A stretch of DNA of 64,000 bases from DASYYE01 sp035946955 (GCA_035946955.1 DASYYE010000562.1:1-64000); one strand, 5' to 3'. Shown: positions 53,748 to 63,005, counted from the stretch's first letter. Notes: generated by a model not told the origin, from the sequence alone. Made by a program: numbers and translations.

Positions 53748-54526
53748 CGACCCTGACCTTTGCCGTGCGGGACTCGGCGACGATGACCCGGCGCAGTCTC
53801 CGGCACGTGCTGCGCTACCCGGCGACGCTGGTCACGTCGGTGGGTGTGCCCGTGCTGTTGCTGCTGTTGTTCGTCGGGGTCTTCGGCGCGCTGAAGGCGG
53901 GCCTCGGAGCCGGCTCGCACGTCTCTTACATCGACTACCTCGTGCCCGGGATCATCGTGATGACCGCTGCGTACGGCAGCTCGGGGACCGCTCTGGCGGT
54001 CAACCGGGACTCCACCGAGGGCATCATCGGCAGGTTCCGCACCATGGCGATCTCTCCCGCCTCGGTGCTGAACGGGCACGTCGTCAGCGCCCTGGTCAGG
54101 ACACTGGTCAGTGTGGCCCTGGTCATCGGCGTCGCGTTCGGGCTGGGGTTCCGGTCGGCCGCCGACGCGGGCCGGTGGCTGGCGGCGGCGGGCGTCACTG
54201 CCCTGCTGGTGCTTGCGCTCAGCTGGCTGGCCGTCGCGGTCGGCCTGGCAGCCAAGGTGGCAGAGGGGACGACCGGCTTCCTCCTGATCGTTCAGCTGCT
54301 GCCTTTCATCAGCAGTGCGTTCGTGCCGCCGGGCCAGATGTCGGGGCCGGTGCGCTGGTTCGCGGCGCACCAACCGTTCACGCCGGTCATCGACACCCTC
54401 CGCGGGCTGCTGACGGGCACGCCGGACGGCGGCACCGTGCTCGCCGCGGTCGCCTGGTGCGCTGGCCTCGCGCTGGCCGGGTACCTGTGGGCGCTGGTCC
54501 TGTTCCGGCGGGACCTCAACCGCTGA
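53744..54526 (+). CDS. ABC transporter permease (DrrB-type)
   Basis: A 260-residue ABC-2-type permease with six hydrophobic segments. It opens LRHVLRYPATLVTSVGVPVL and has the central YGSSGTALAVNRDSTEGIIG loop typical of DrrB. It is translationally coupled to the ATPase gene. Its 3' end overlaps by 11 bases the end of the convergent AfsR-type regulator gene. The cargo is unknown; family members export anthracyclines and other hydrophobic compounds. Confidence 0.92.
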   Translation: MTTLTFAVRDSATMTRRSLRHVLRYPATLVTSVGVPVLLLLLFVGVFGALKAGLGAGSHVSYIDYLVPGIIVMTAAYGSSGTALAVNRDSTEGIIGRFRTMAISPASVLNGHVVSALVRTLVSVALVIGVAFGLGFRSAADAGRWLAAAGVTALLVLALSWLAVAVGLAAKVAEGTTGFLLIVQLLPFISSAFVPPGQMSGPVRWFAAHQPFTPVIDTLRGLLTGTPDGGTVLAAVAWCAGLALAGYLWALVLFRRDLNR

Positions 54527-57500
54527 TCTCGGCCCGTGCCCGCAGCGCGGTGCGGGCGGCGGCGCGCAGGCCTGCCGGGTCCAGGCCCGCGTACGACGAC
54601 ACTGCGCCGGCGTAGGCCGTCCCGTCGGCGTCCTGCGCAGCCCGCCGGGCACGTGTGGCGGACATGGTCGGCTGGAGGCCGGTCTTCAAGCCGAAGCGCT
54701 CGGCCAGCGCGACCATCCTCGCTCCCGACCTCGCAAATCCAGCGTCCGCCGCGCGCTGGCCCCGGTCGATGTCGGTCATGGCCAGGGCCAGCAGCAACGA
54801 GCCGCAGACAGCGAGGCCATAAGAGACGGAGAGTGTCCCGGGTGGCGGCCCCGGGTCCGCGGTCAACGCTGACAGCGTGGCGGGCAGAGCCCCGGTGATC
54901 TCCGCAACCAGGCCGAGCCGGCCGTGGTGGGCGTGGGCGACCACGGCGGTGGCCTGGACCTGCAGTGCCCAGGGATCCAGGCGGGACAGGTCGCCGCCGG
55001 GCCCGGGGCGCTGCACGGCCCGCAGCGTCGCCGCCGCCGAACGCCACAGGTGCAGGCCGGTATCGACATCGCCGCGCCCCAGTGCGATCTCCGCGCGCAT
55101 CGCGGTGTCGAACATCGACATATCCCAGGGCTCGTCCGCGCCGCGCGGCGTTGTCAGTTTCAGCTCGTGTTCCGCATCGTCGTAGGCACCCCGCTGCAGG
55201 TTGGCCGCCACGATTGCCTCGCGCACCCGGTTCGCGCTGGACCACGCCCCGAACGCCTCGAGCATCGACAGCGCCGCGCCCAGGTGACGCAGTGCCTCAT
55301 CGCCCGAACCGGTTTCGTCCACCTCAAGGCAGAGTTCGCCGATCCGGGCATGCGCGCCGGCCCGGAGCCACGCGTTGCCTACGCGCTCGAACGCGGCGAG
55401 CGACCCGCGGGCCGCCGCGAGCGCACCGCCCAGGTCGCCCGCTTCCTCCCAGGCGTAGCTGGCCACGTAGCTGGCGATGCCCGCGACCAGTGACTGGTCG
55501 CTCTCACCCAGCGCACGCAGGGCCGCGAGGTCCGCCTCGGGCGGCCCGTTCAGCGCGTTCACCACGGCCTGCGCGGCCCGGGCGAAGTTGTCCGGCGGAG
55601 CGGGCGGCAGTCGGCGCAGGCCCACCAGGAACCGCGCGAGGCCCGGCCCCCGCAGCAGGAACCCGCTCACCGCGCCGAGAACCAGGGTGGCCCGGGTTGC
55701 CTCGACGAGGGCGGGTTCCGGCCGGAACGGCGGCAGGATCCCGGCCGTGTCCCCGGCCAGGGCGATCAGGCGGGCGAAACTCGACTCGGCCATCCACAGC
55801 CCGCCAAGCACGGCCGACACCGCGGCGACCGTTGCGGCGTCCTTGCGGTCGAGCCCGTGCCGAAGGGCGTGGACCAGGTTGTCCTGCTCGGCCCTGATCA
55901 GCTCGAACGCCGGGAGGTCGTCGCTGGTGAACACCGAGTCGTGGTGGGCCACGCCGAAGTCACGGGCCCAGGCGAGGAACCGGCCGGTCACAGGCTCGGT
56001 CTCGGCGGCGTCCGCCAGGCGCGCCGCGGCGAATTCCCGGACGGTCTCCAGCATCCGGTAACGGGTGCCCGATGCGGTGTCTGCGACCTTGAGCAGCGAC
56101 TGATCGGCGAGCTGCTCCAGGACCGGCAGGATGTCGGCGCCGAGCAGGTGCTGGGCGGCACCGGCGGTGAACCCGCCGGGAAACACCGACAACGCGCGCA
56201 TCGCAGCCTGGCCGGCCGGGTCGAGCAGGTTCCAGCTCCAGTCGATGACGGCGTGCAGCGTGCGGTGCCGCTGCGGCGCGTCCCTGGCACTGCCCCGCAG
56301 CACCGCGAACCTGTCGACGAGGCGGCGGGCGATCTCGGTGACCGACATGACCCGGACCCGCGCGGCGGCCAGTTCCGCCGCGAGCGGCAGCCCGTCCAGG
56401 CGGCTGCACAGCTCCCGCACGGTCTCCGCGGGCAGGTCGGCGTCGGGACGGGCCGCCCTTGCCCGCTGCCCGAACAGCTCGGCCGTGGTGGGAAGGTCCA
56501 GCTCGGGCAGCAGGTACACCGATTCCGAGGACAGGCCGAGCGGGGCGCGGCTGGTGGTGAGCACGTGCAGGTCCTTGGTCAGCGACACCAGGGCGTGCAC
56601 CAGGTCGGCGGCGCCACGCACGACGTGCTCGCAGTTGTCCAGCACCAGCAGGGCCGGGCCGGGCCCCAGGACGGTCACGATCCCGCCGAGCACACCCGGC
56701 GGGGCGCCGCGGCGGGCGGCCGGGTTGCCGCTCTCCTCACCGACGCCGAGGGCGGATGCGACCTCGGCCACGACGTCGCCGCCGGCGGCTACGCCCGCGA
56801 GCTCGACGACGTACACGACCCGTTGCTCCGCCTGCCCGCTGACCGCGTGCGCGAGACGGGTCTTGCCCAGGCCTCCGGTGCCCACGATCGACGTGACCCG
56901 GGACCTGCGCAGCAGCTCGGCTACGGCGTCGATGTCGTCGTCCCGGCCGAGCAGCGGGTTGGGCTCGTGCCGGACGCCACGGCGGATCACGGGCGCGTCG
57001 GCCTGCAGCAGCTCCTGGTGCACTCCCTGCAGCGCGGCGCCGGGGTCGCTGCCGAGCTCGTCGCGCAGCCGCTGCCGGTAGGCGGCGTACCGGGCGAGGG
57101 CCGCCGCCGGCCCCGCCGTCGCCGCCTCGCACCGCAGCAGTTCGGCCAGGACTTCCTCGTCCCGCGGGCTCCGCAGGACCAGCTCGGCGAGCGGCGCGGC
57201 TGCCTCGGCACGCCGCCCGAGCCGCGACAGCGCCAGCGCGCGGGTCCGCAGCAGCGACCGGTAGGCCGGAACCCGTGCCGCACGCAGCGCGGACAGCGGG
57301 TCACCGTCCCCGGAGTCCCAGCCTTCCGCACCCGCGCACAGCGCGAGCCCGGCTTCGGCATGCCGCAGCGCCGCCAGGTGATCGCCTGCCCGCGACCGTT
57401 TCTCACTCTCGGACGCGCTGAGCAGGACCGCGGAGGCATCGATCTGGTCCTCACGCAGCGCGAGGCGGTATCCGCCTGGCGTGGTGACGATGACCCCGGG

Positions 57501-57764
57501 GCCGAGCTGGGCCCGGGCCCGTGACACCAGGACCTGGAGGGCCTTGGACGGGTGCTCGGGTTGCTCGTCCGGCCACAGCGCGCCCACCAGCCGGGAGGTG
57601 CTGCACCCCACGTGCGGGTCCTCGGCCAGGAGCGCAAGCAGACCCTGCAGCCGGGAGCCCGTGATCTCCAGGCTGCCATGACTAACCCGCGACAGCAGGG
57701 CCAGCTCAACGGTCACCGCCGTCAGATTAACCGGTCCTCCCCCAAATGAGGCGGGTGACGGCAT
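54516..57764 (-). CDS. AfsR/BTAD-type transcriptional regulator with NTPase domain
   Basis: A 1082-residue regulator. Residues about 15-95 form the OmpR-like winged helix (EITGSRLQGLLALLAEDPHV, ALQVLVSRARAQLG), followed by the bacterial transcriptional activation domain (about 95-250). The STAND NTPase has Walker A GTGGLGKTRLA (about 295-305) and Walker B LLVLDNCEHV, then a P-L-A-A-E-L-A-A phrase, a winged helix and a long TPR-like region. The start ATG at 57764 was preferred over one 11 codons upstream, which would overlap the neighbouring VOC gene. Such proteins activate secondary metabolism or exporter genes; control of the convergent ABC transporter is inference. Confidence 0.9.
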   Translation of the reverse strand: MPSPASFGGGPVNLTAVTVELALLSRVSHGSLEITGSRLQGLLALLAEDPHVGCSTSRLVGALWPDEQPEHPSKALQVLVSRARAQLGPGVIVTTPGGYRLALREDQIDASAVLLSASESEKRSRAGDHLAALRHAEAGLALCAGAEGWDSGDGDPLSALRAARVPAYRSLLRTRALALSRLGRRAEAAAPLAELVLRSPRDEEVLAELLRCEAATAGPAAALARYAAYRQRLRDELGSDPGAALQGVHQELLQADAPVIRRGVRHEPNPLLGRDDDIDAVAELLRRSRVTSIVGTGGLGKTRLAHAVSGQAEQRVVYVVELAGVAAGGDVVAEVASALGVGEESGNPAARRGAPPGVLGGIVTVLGPGPALLVLDNCEHVVRGAADLVHALVSLTKDLHVLTTSRAPLGLSSESVYLLPELDLPTTAELFGQRARAARPDADLPAETVRELCSRLDGLPLAAELAAARVRVMSVTEIARRLVDRFAVLRGSARDAPQRHRTLHAVIDWSWNLLDPAGQAAMRALSVFPGGFTAGAAQHLLGADILPVLEQLADQSLLKVADTASGTRYRMLETVREFAAARLADAAETEPVTGRFLAWARDFGVAHHDSVFTSDDLPAFELIRAEQDNLVHALRHGLDRKDAATVAAVSAVLGGLWMAESSFARLIALAGDTAGILPPFRPEPALVEATRATLVLGAVSGFLLRGPGLARFLVGLRRLPPAPPDNFARAAQAVVNALNGPPEADLAALRALGESDQSLVAGIASYVASYAWEEAGDLGGALAAARGSLAAFERVGNAWLRAGAHARIGELCLEVDETGSGDEALRHLGAALSMLEAFGAWSSANRVREAIVAANLQRGAYDDAEHELKLTTPRGADEPWDMSMFDTAMRAEIALGRGDVDTGLHLWRSAAATLRAVQRPGPGGDLSRLDPWALQVQATAVVAHAHHGRLGLVAEITGALPATLSALTADPGPPPGTLSVSYGLAVCGSLLLALAMTDIDRGQRAADAGFARSGARMVALAERFGLKTGLQPTMSATRARRAAQDADGTAYAGAVSSYAGLDPAGLRAAARTALRARAEISG

Positions 57765-57777
57765 GGCGGATACTGTC

Positions 57778-58182
57778 TCACGAATCCGGTCGCTCAATCG
57801 GCTGGGCTATCTCCCAGACATGGCCATCGGGGTCTTTGAAATAGGCCGTTCGCACGCCCCAGGGCTGATCCGCCGGCCTCTGGAAGAAGTGGACGCCTCG
57901 CCCAGCCAGATCTGCGTGAAGGCCATCGACATCGCCGGTGAAGGTGGTGAGGAACGCTGTCGCTCCTGCGCCGGGAGTCGCCGTGGGCTCGCCCTGCAGT
58001 TGCACGCGGGCACGATCGACCTGCAGCACGATGAAGGCGAGCCCTTCGACTTTGAAACCGACGGACTCGCTGTCCTCGAACTCCACGTCCAAGCCCAGCA
58101 CCTCGTGGTAGAAGACCCTGGACCGCTGCAGGTCCGCTACGAACAAGATGATGGCTCCTACGTCCTTAATGGCGGCATCCAC
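57778..58182 (-). CDS. VOC-family protein
   Basis: A 134-residue VOC protein. GAIILFVADLQRSRVFYHEV and LGLDVEFED start module one; DGLHADLAGRGVHFFQRP and YFKDPDGHVWEIAQP end module two. The GTG at 58182 was chosen because GGAGG lies seven bases upstream; an in-frame ATG further up has its ribosome site too close. It is 13 bases before the AfsR-type gene on the same strand and probably co-transcribed with it. A resistance or signal-binding role is inference. Confidence 0.88.
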   Translation of the reverse strand: MDAAIKDVGAIILFVADLQRSRVFYHEVLGLDVEFEDSESVGFKVEGLAFIVLQVDRARVQLQGEPTATPGAGATAFLTTFTGDVDGLHADLAGRGVHFFQRPADQPWGVRTAYFKDPDGHVWEIAQPIERPDS

Positions 58183-58343
58183 GGCCAATTCCTCCGTCCG
58201 GCAAGTCCTGGATAGCTCCATCTTCCTCGGCCACGCGGGGGGTGTCCCGCGCCCCCCAGGCCACTTGTCTGGACCGCCCGTTTTCGTGATCATGGGCCTG
58301 GTCGGACGGCGGCCTGGGCACAATCCACCTGGGAGGGGCAAGC

Positions 58344-59900
58344 ATGGTGAGCAGAATCGTTTCGGTCATCAACGGCCGCGCTGCCGAGGATCCCGCCAAC
58401 GGCACGCTGACCTCCGTCAACCCGTCACAGCTGGCGGATGTGGTCGCGGAGGTCACCCTTGCCAGCGCCGCCACCTTCGCCGCAGCGTGTGCGGCGGCGA
58501 AACAGGCCCAGCCGTCCTGGGCTGACCTCCCCGCCCCGGTCCGCGGCCGGGCGATCACTGCGATGGGCCACATCGTCGAGGCCAACAAACAGCCCCTGGC
58601 CCGCCTGGTCACCCGGGAACTGGGCAAGCCATATGCCGAGGCGCTGGGCGAGGTCCAGGAAATCATCGACACCTGCGACTTCTTCCTTGGTGAGGGGCGC
58701 CGTCTCTACGGTCAGACCGTGCCGAGCGAGATGCCCGACAAACAGCTGTTCACCTTCCGGGTTCCGGTCGGCGGCGTGGCGGTGGTCACCGCGGGCAACT
58801 TCCCGGTCGCGGTGCCGTCCTGGTATCTGGTCCCGGCGCTGGTCACCGGGAACACCGTGGTCTGGAAGCCCGCCGAGTACGCAGCAGCCTCGGCGATGGC
58901 GCTGTTCGAACTGCTCCAGGCCGCCGGCCTGCCCGAGGGCGTGCTGAACATCGTGTTTGCCGATGGCACGGCCACGTTCGCTGGCTTGGAGCAGGCGCTG
59001 CAGGCCCGGACACTAGACAAGATCGGGTTCACCGGGTCCACTGCCGTGGGCACGCGCATCGGCGAACTCGCCGGGCGCCACCTGCAAAGCCCCTGCCTGG
59101 AACTCGGCGGGAAGAACCCGATGGTGGTCACGCCGAGCGCCGACCTGTCACTGGCCGCGGAGGGGGCGCTGTTCTCCGGGTTCGGCACCGCAGGCCAGCG
59201 CTGCACCTCACTGGGCACAGTCATCGTGCACGAGTCGATCCACGACGAATTCCTTGCGCAACTCACCGCTGCCGTTTCAGCGGCCCCGCTCGGTGACCCT
59301 TTCCAGGACGTGGTCTACGGACCGATGCTTGACCAGAAATTCGCCACCGGCTTCGAGGAATATCTGGGCTGGATCCAGCCCCACCACAAAATTCTCGGGT
59401 CCAGCGGCATAGGCAGGATCTCCGATGCCAACCCGCGCGCCGGTTTCGTCGGCGACCCCGGGGCCGGGCTGTTCTACCACCCGGTGATCGTAGACGGGGT
59501 GCAGGCAGGTGACGCGCTGTTCCGGCAGGAGACCTTCGGGCCGATCATGGGCGTCATGACCTACCGCGACCTGGCGGAAGCGATCGCCCTGGCAAACGCG
59601 CCCGGTTACGGCCTGTCCGCATCGATCTACACCAGCGATCCCCGCGAGGTATTCCGGTTCCGGCAGGGGATCAGCGCCGGGATGGTCAGCGTCAACAACT
59701 CCACGTCCGGAGCCGAAGCCCACCTCCCCTTCGGCGGGAACGGCAAGTCGGGCAATGGCAGCCGGCAATCCGGGATCTGGGTGCTCGACCAGTTCACCCG
59801 CTGGCAGGCGGTGAACTGGGACTACTCCGGCCGCCTGCAGAAGGCGCAAATGGACGTGCCCGAACTCACTGCCAACCTGGACTACAGACTCACGAGCTGA
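58344..59900 (+). CDS. Aldehyde dehydrogenase
   Basis: A 518-residue NAD(P)-dependent ALDH. The substrate-site Cys lies in GTAGQRCTSLG, the general-base Glu in LELGGKNP, and the coenzyme loop in FTGSTAVG. The EPDTPL-like end is LPFGGNGKSGNGSRQSG. The ATG follows GGAGGGG. It is oxidised-aldehyde-type rather than CoA-acylating, but the substrate is unknown. The stop overlaps the SulP start as TGATG, so the two genes form an operon. Its last codons lie in a short repeat shared with 62882. Confidence 0.93.
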   Translation: MVSRIVSVINGRAAEDPANGTLTSVNPSQLADVVAEVTLASAATFAAACAAAKQAQPSWADLPAPVRGRAITAMGHIVEANKQPLARLVTRELGKPYAEALGEVQEIIDTCDFFLGEGRRLYGQTVPSEMPDKQLFTFRVPVGGVAVVTAGNFPVAVPSWYLVPALVTGNTVVWKPAEYAAASAMALFELLQAAGLPEGVLNIVFADGTATFAGLEQALQARTLDKIGFTGSTAVGTRIGELAGRHLQSPCLELGGKNPMVVTPSADLSLAAEGALFSGFGTAGQRCTSLGTVIVHESIHDEFLAQLTAAVSAAPLGDPFQDVVYGPMLDQKFATGFEEYLGWIQPHHKILGSSGIGRISDANPRAGFVGDPGAGLFYHPVIVDGVQAGDALFRQETFGPIMGVMTYRDLAEAIALANAPGYGLSASIYTSDPREVFRFRQGISAGMVSVNNSTSGAEAHLPFGGNGKSGNGSRQSGIWVLDQFTRWQAVNWDYSGRLQKAQMDVPELTANLDYRLTS

Positions 59901-61639
59901 TGGTGATCGGCAAGGAACGGATCCGCTGGTGGGGGTGGCTGCGGGCGCTGCCGGTGATGGGTGGGGTGCTGCCGGTCGAGCGGTCCCGGGTGCCAGCGGA
60001 CGTACTGGCCGGTCTCACACTGGCCGCTCTGGGCATCCCGGAGGTCCTGGGCTACGCACGGATCGCTGGGATGCCGGTGGTGACCGGCCTCTATACGATG
60101 CTGCTGCCCATGGCGGTGTTCGCCGTCCTGGGCTCCTCGCGGCACCTCGTGGTGGCCGCCGACTCGGCGACCGCCGCGATCGTCGCCGCCACGCTGACCG
60201 GCCTGGCGGCGGCCGGGTCGCAGCAGTACGTGCGGCTGGCCGGGCTGGCAGCCCTGCTGGCCGGCGCGATGCTGCTGCTGGCGCGGGCGGCCCGGCTCGG
60301 GTTCGTGGCGAACTTCCTGTCCCGCACCGTGCTGGTCGGGTTCTTGACCGGGGTTGGCATCCAGGTGGCGGCCAGTCAACTGCCCGGCATGCTCGGGATC
60401 ACCGCCACCGGCCGGCAGACACTGCCCAGGCTCTGGGACACGGTACGCGCTCTGCCGCACACACACCTGGCGGATGTGGCGGTGTCGGCCGGGGTCATCG
60501 TGGTTGTGCTGGTGGCGCGCGGGGTCTCCCGCCGGATCCCGGGGCCGCTGATCGCGGTGGTCATTGCGATCAGCGTGAGCTACGCCGTGGACCTGGCCCG
60601 CCGCGGCGTAGCTGTGCTCGGCACGGTCCCACGCGGCCTGCCGGCCCTAGGACTCCCGGCCGTCAGCTGGCACGACACCACCGTGCTGGCCGGCGCGGCC
60701 GCCTCGATGTTCGTGGTCATCCTGGCCCAGAGCGCGGCCACCTCGCGCGCCTACGCGGTGAAGTACGAGGAAGAGTTCAGCCAAGACACCGACCTGGTCG
60801 GCCTGGGCGCCGCGAACGTTGCCGCCGCGTTCTCCGGCACGTTTGTCGTCAACGGCAGCCCGACCAAGGCGCAGATAGTCGACAGCGCCGGTGGCCGCAG
60901 CCAACTGGCCCAGCTCACCACCGCCGCCGTCGTCCTGGTCGTCCTCGCACTGCTCACCGGGCCGCTGGCCTACCTGCCAGACGCCGTGCTGGCAGCGGTG
61001 GTCTTCCTCATCGCCATCGAACTGGTCGACGTCGGCGGGATGCGGCGCATCCTGGCCGTCCGCAAACACGAATTCGCCGTCGCCCTGGTCACCACGGCCG
61101 CGGTGGTAGTCCTGGGCGTCGAGCCCGGCATTGTGCTCGCCGTCGTCGCCTCGGTCGTTGACCACCTGCGCCACAGCTACAGCCCGCGCGACACCGTCCT
61201 GGTGAAGTCACCAGCCGGGCACTGGCAGCCCACCCCCGTGCAGCCAGGCGCCAGGACTGAGGAAGGACTGGTGGTCTACCGGTTCGGCACCAGCCTGTAC
61301 TACGCCAACGCTGCCAAGCTCCTCGACGACATCATCGCCCTGGCCGGCCACGGTAGCCCGCTGCGGTGGGTCGTGTTCGACTGCGCAGCCATCGGCGATA
61401 TCGACTACACCGCGTCGGCGGTCCTGGCCCGGGTCGTTGGACACCTGCACCAGCGGCAGACCCGCTTGGTCCTCAGCACCGTCCTCGACCCGGTGCGCCG
61501 CCAACTCGACCGCTACGGCATCAGCGCGGCCCTCGGCCCCGGCGCCTACTACGACACCCCCGGCGAGGCACTCGAGGCTTTCCACGCAACACAGAACACG
61601 ACCGGCAATGGAAACGGAGCCAATGCAGGCAATAACTGA
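59900..61639 (+). CDS. SulP-family anion permease with STAS domain
   Basis: A 579-residue SulP transporter, probably moving sulfate or bicarbonate. About eleven membrane helices (30-430) carry the family pattern PADVLAGLTLAALGIPEVLGY and GSSRHLVVAADSATAA. A C-terminal STAS domain (about 455-565) has the phrase VVFDCAAIGDIDYTASAVL. The ATG overlaps the ALDH stop. The first 12 codons are encoded by a 34-base stretch repeated at 62882, where it lies in a molybdoenzyme tail, so the N-terminus may have been rebuilt. The sulfurylase gene is on the same strand further upstream. Confidence 0.93.
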   Translation: MVIGKERIRWWGWLRALPVMGGVLPVERSRVPADVLAGLTLAALGIPEVLGYARIAGMPVVTGLYTMLLPMAVFAVLGSSRHLVVAADSATAAIVAATLTGLAAAGSQQYVRLAGLAALLAGAMLLLARAARLGFVANFLSRTVLVGFLTGVGIQVAASQLPGMLGITATGRQTLPRLWDTVRALPHTHLADVAVSAGVIVVVLVARGVSRRIPGPLIAVVIAISVSYAVDLARRGVAVLGTVPRGLPALGLPAVSWHDTTVLAGAAASMFVVILAQSAATSRAYAVKYEEEFSQDTDLVGLGAANVAAAFSGTFVVNGSPTKAQIVDSAGGRSQLAQLTTAAVVLVVLALLTGPLAYLPDAVLAAVVFLIAIELVDVGGMRRILAVRKHEFAVALVTTAAVVVLGVEPGIVLAVVASVVDHLRHSYSPRDTVLVKSPAGHWQPTPVQPGARTEEGLVVYRFGTSLYYANAAKLLDDIIALAGHGSPLRWVVFDCAAIGDIDYTASAVLARVVGHLHQRQTRLVLSTVLDPVRRQLDRYGISAALGPGAYYDTPGEALEAFHATQNTTGNGNGANAGNN

Positions 61640-61704
61640 ACGCCAGTGGGCCGAGTAACCGTAACTGAGCGGCCAAACCGCAGGCCATTGCCTGGATGCC
61701 CAGC

Positions 61705-61710
61705 TAGATT
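61705..61710 (+). promoter_or_regulatory. -10 box of a leaderless gene
   Basis: TAGATT ends six bases before the GTG at 61717. Confidence 0.5.
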
Positions 61711-61716
61711 GGCCCG

Positions 61717-62853
61717 GTGCGGGTCTATACCCCGAGGCTGCGCCGGGCGCAGCCGAATACCGTGTCGCTGATGCTCGCCGCGGCGCTGGGTGTAGCGGCG
61801 TGCTCGCCCACTGGCCAGCCAGCCCGCGGGGCCGCCACAGGCCACCCCACCAGCACCGCTGCCAGGTCCGGCCGCACCATGGCCGCCACCCGCCTCGCGT
61901 CTGTGACCATCGCGGCGGTTGGTGACACGATGCTCGGCAGCACCCCTGATCTGCCCCCGGATCCGGGAAAGTACCTAGCCGCGGTCGACCGGAAGCTCAC
62001 CCGCGGCGCCCAGATAGTCTTCGGCAATCTCGAAGGCACCCTCACGACGGCGACGGCAAGCAAGTGCGCGGCGATGCACGCCCCGGCCGGGGATTGTTTC
62101 GCGTTCCGTGACCCGCCGGGGTACGTGCGTTTCCTCAAGCGCGCGGGATTCACCATCCTCAGTGACGCCAACCCCCACTCTTTCGACTTCGGCGCGGCGG
62201 GGCAGGCACAGACCGTACGCACGATCCACAAGGCCCGCCTGGCCCAGACCGGGCTGCCCGGCGAAATAACCCTCGTCCAGGCCCACGGCGTGCGGGTCGC
62301 GTTCCTGAGCTTCGCGCCCTACGCCGACACCGCCAGCCTGCTGGACCTCCCGGCGGCGCGGGGACTGATCAAGCGGTCCGCCCGGCAGGCCAGCGTGGTC
62401 GTGGTCTACATGCACGCGGGCGCCGAGGGGAGCACCGCCGACCATGTGACCGGCCACGAGGAGTACTTCCTCGGCGAGGACCGGGGCAACCCCGAGGCGT
62501 TCGCGCACATGGCCATCCGGGCGGGCGCCAGCCTGGTCATCGCCAGCGGCCCCCATGTGATACGCGGGATGCAGTTCTACCGGCGCCACCTGATCGCCTA
62601 CAGCCTGGGCAACTTCGCGAGCTATAACAACTTCGCCACCGACGGCAACCTGGACATAAGCGTGATCCTGCATGTGACGCTGTCGGCTACCGGCGCCTTC
62701 GAGCATGCCCGCATCTACCCGATCCAGTTCACCGGGCAGGGCCGCCCCGTGTCGGGCGGAAGCGCCATCTCCTTCGTGTCCCAGCTTTCGGCACAAGACT
62801 TTGGCGCCTCCGCAGCCCGCATCCGGCGCTCGGGCATCATCAAGGCACCGTGA
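61717..62853 (+). CDS. CapA-family lipoprotein
   Basis: A 378-residue exported protein. The signal sequence ends in a lipobox, LGVAAC, so Cys29 should carry lipid outside the cell. The metallophosphatase-like CapA/PgsA domain follows: AAVGDTMLGS, FGNLEGTLTT, VVVYMHAGAE, and GPHVIRGMQFYRRHLIAYSLGNF (the last given as GPHVIRGMQFY and LIAYSLGNF). Family members assist poly-gamma-glutamate or capsule formation, but many actinobacterial copies have no such operon. The GTG is supported by the -10 box at 61705. Confidence 0.9.
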   Translation: MRVYTPRLRRAQPNTVSLMLAAALGVAACSPTGQPARGAATGHPTSTAARSGRTMAATRLASVTIAAVGDTMLGSTPDLPPDPGKYLAAVDRKLTRGAQIVFGNLEGTLTTATASKCAAMHAPAGDCFAFRDPPGYVRFLKRAGFTILSDANPHSFDFGAAGQAQTVRTIHKARLAQTGLPGEITLVQAHGVRVAFLSFAPYADTASLLDLPAARGLIKRSARQASVVVVYMHAGAEGSTADHVTGHEEYFLGEDRGNPEAFAHMAIRAGASLVIASGPHVIRGMQFYRRHLIAYSLGNFASYNNFATDGNLDISVILHVTLSATGAFEHARIYPIQFTGQGRPVSGGSAISFVSQLSAQDFGASAARIRRSGIIKAP

Positions 62854-62869
62854 CCCGGACCTGCCGCCG

Positions 62870-63005
62870 TCAGAGGAGCTGGCTGATGGTGATCGGCAAC
62901 GAGCGGATCCGCCGGCCGGTGGCGTGGTAGACGCCATTGGCAATCGCGGCGGCGACGCCGACGAGGCCGACCTCCCCGATGCCCTTGGCGCCGATGGGGT
63001 TGGCT
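62870..63005 (-). pseudogene. Molybdopterin-dependent oxidoreductase large subunit, C-terminal remnant
   Basis: The minus strand reads NPIGAKGIGEVGLVGVAAA, then IANGVYHATGRRIRSLPITI and SQLL before a stop. This is the exact end of xanthine/aldehyde-oxidase-type molybdopterin-binding subunits, including the GAKGIGE motif of the active site. Upstream of about 63001 the frame breaks. No other part of the operon is present. The final codons are copied, in inverse sense, at the SulP start. Confidence 0.75.

Noticed and set aside
53195..57524. Long frames of 485 codons (minus) and 555 codons (plus) across the ABC transporter and regulator
   Set aside because: They overlap intact genes with motifs (Walker A, signature, BTAD) and have low-complexity Arg/Gln/Gly-rich products.
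50845..61639. A sulfate assimilation cluster of sulfurylase/APS kinase and SulP
   Set aside because: The genes are about 7 kb apart, with an ABC exporter, a regulator, a VOC gene and ALDH between. SulP is coupled to ALDH instead, so a joint cluster is not supported.
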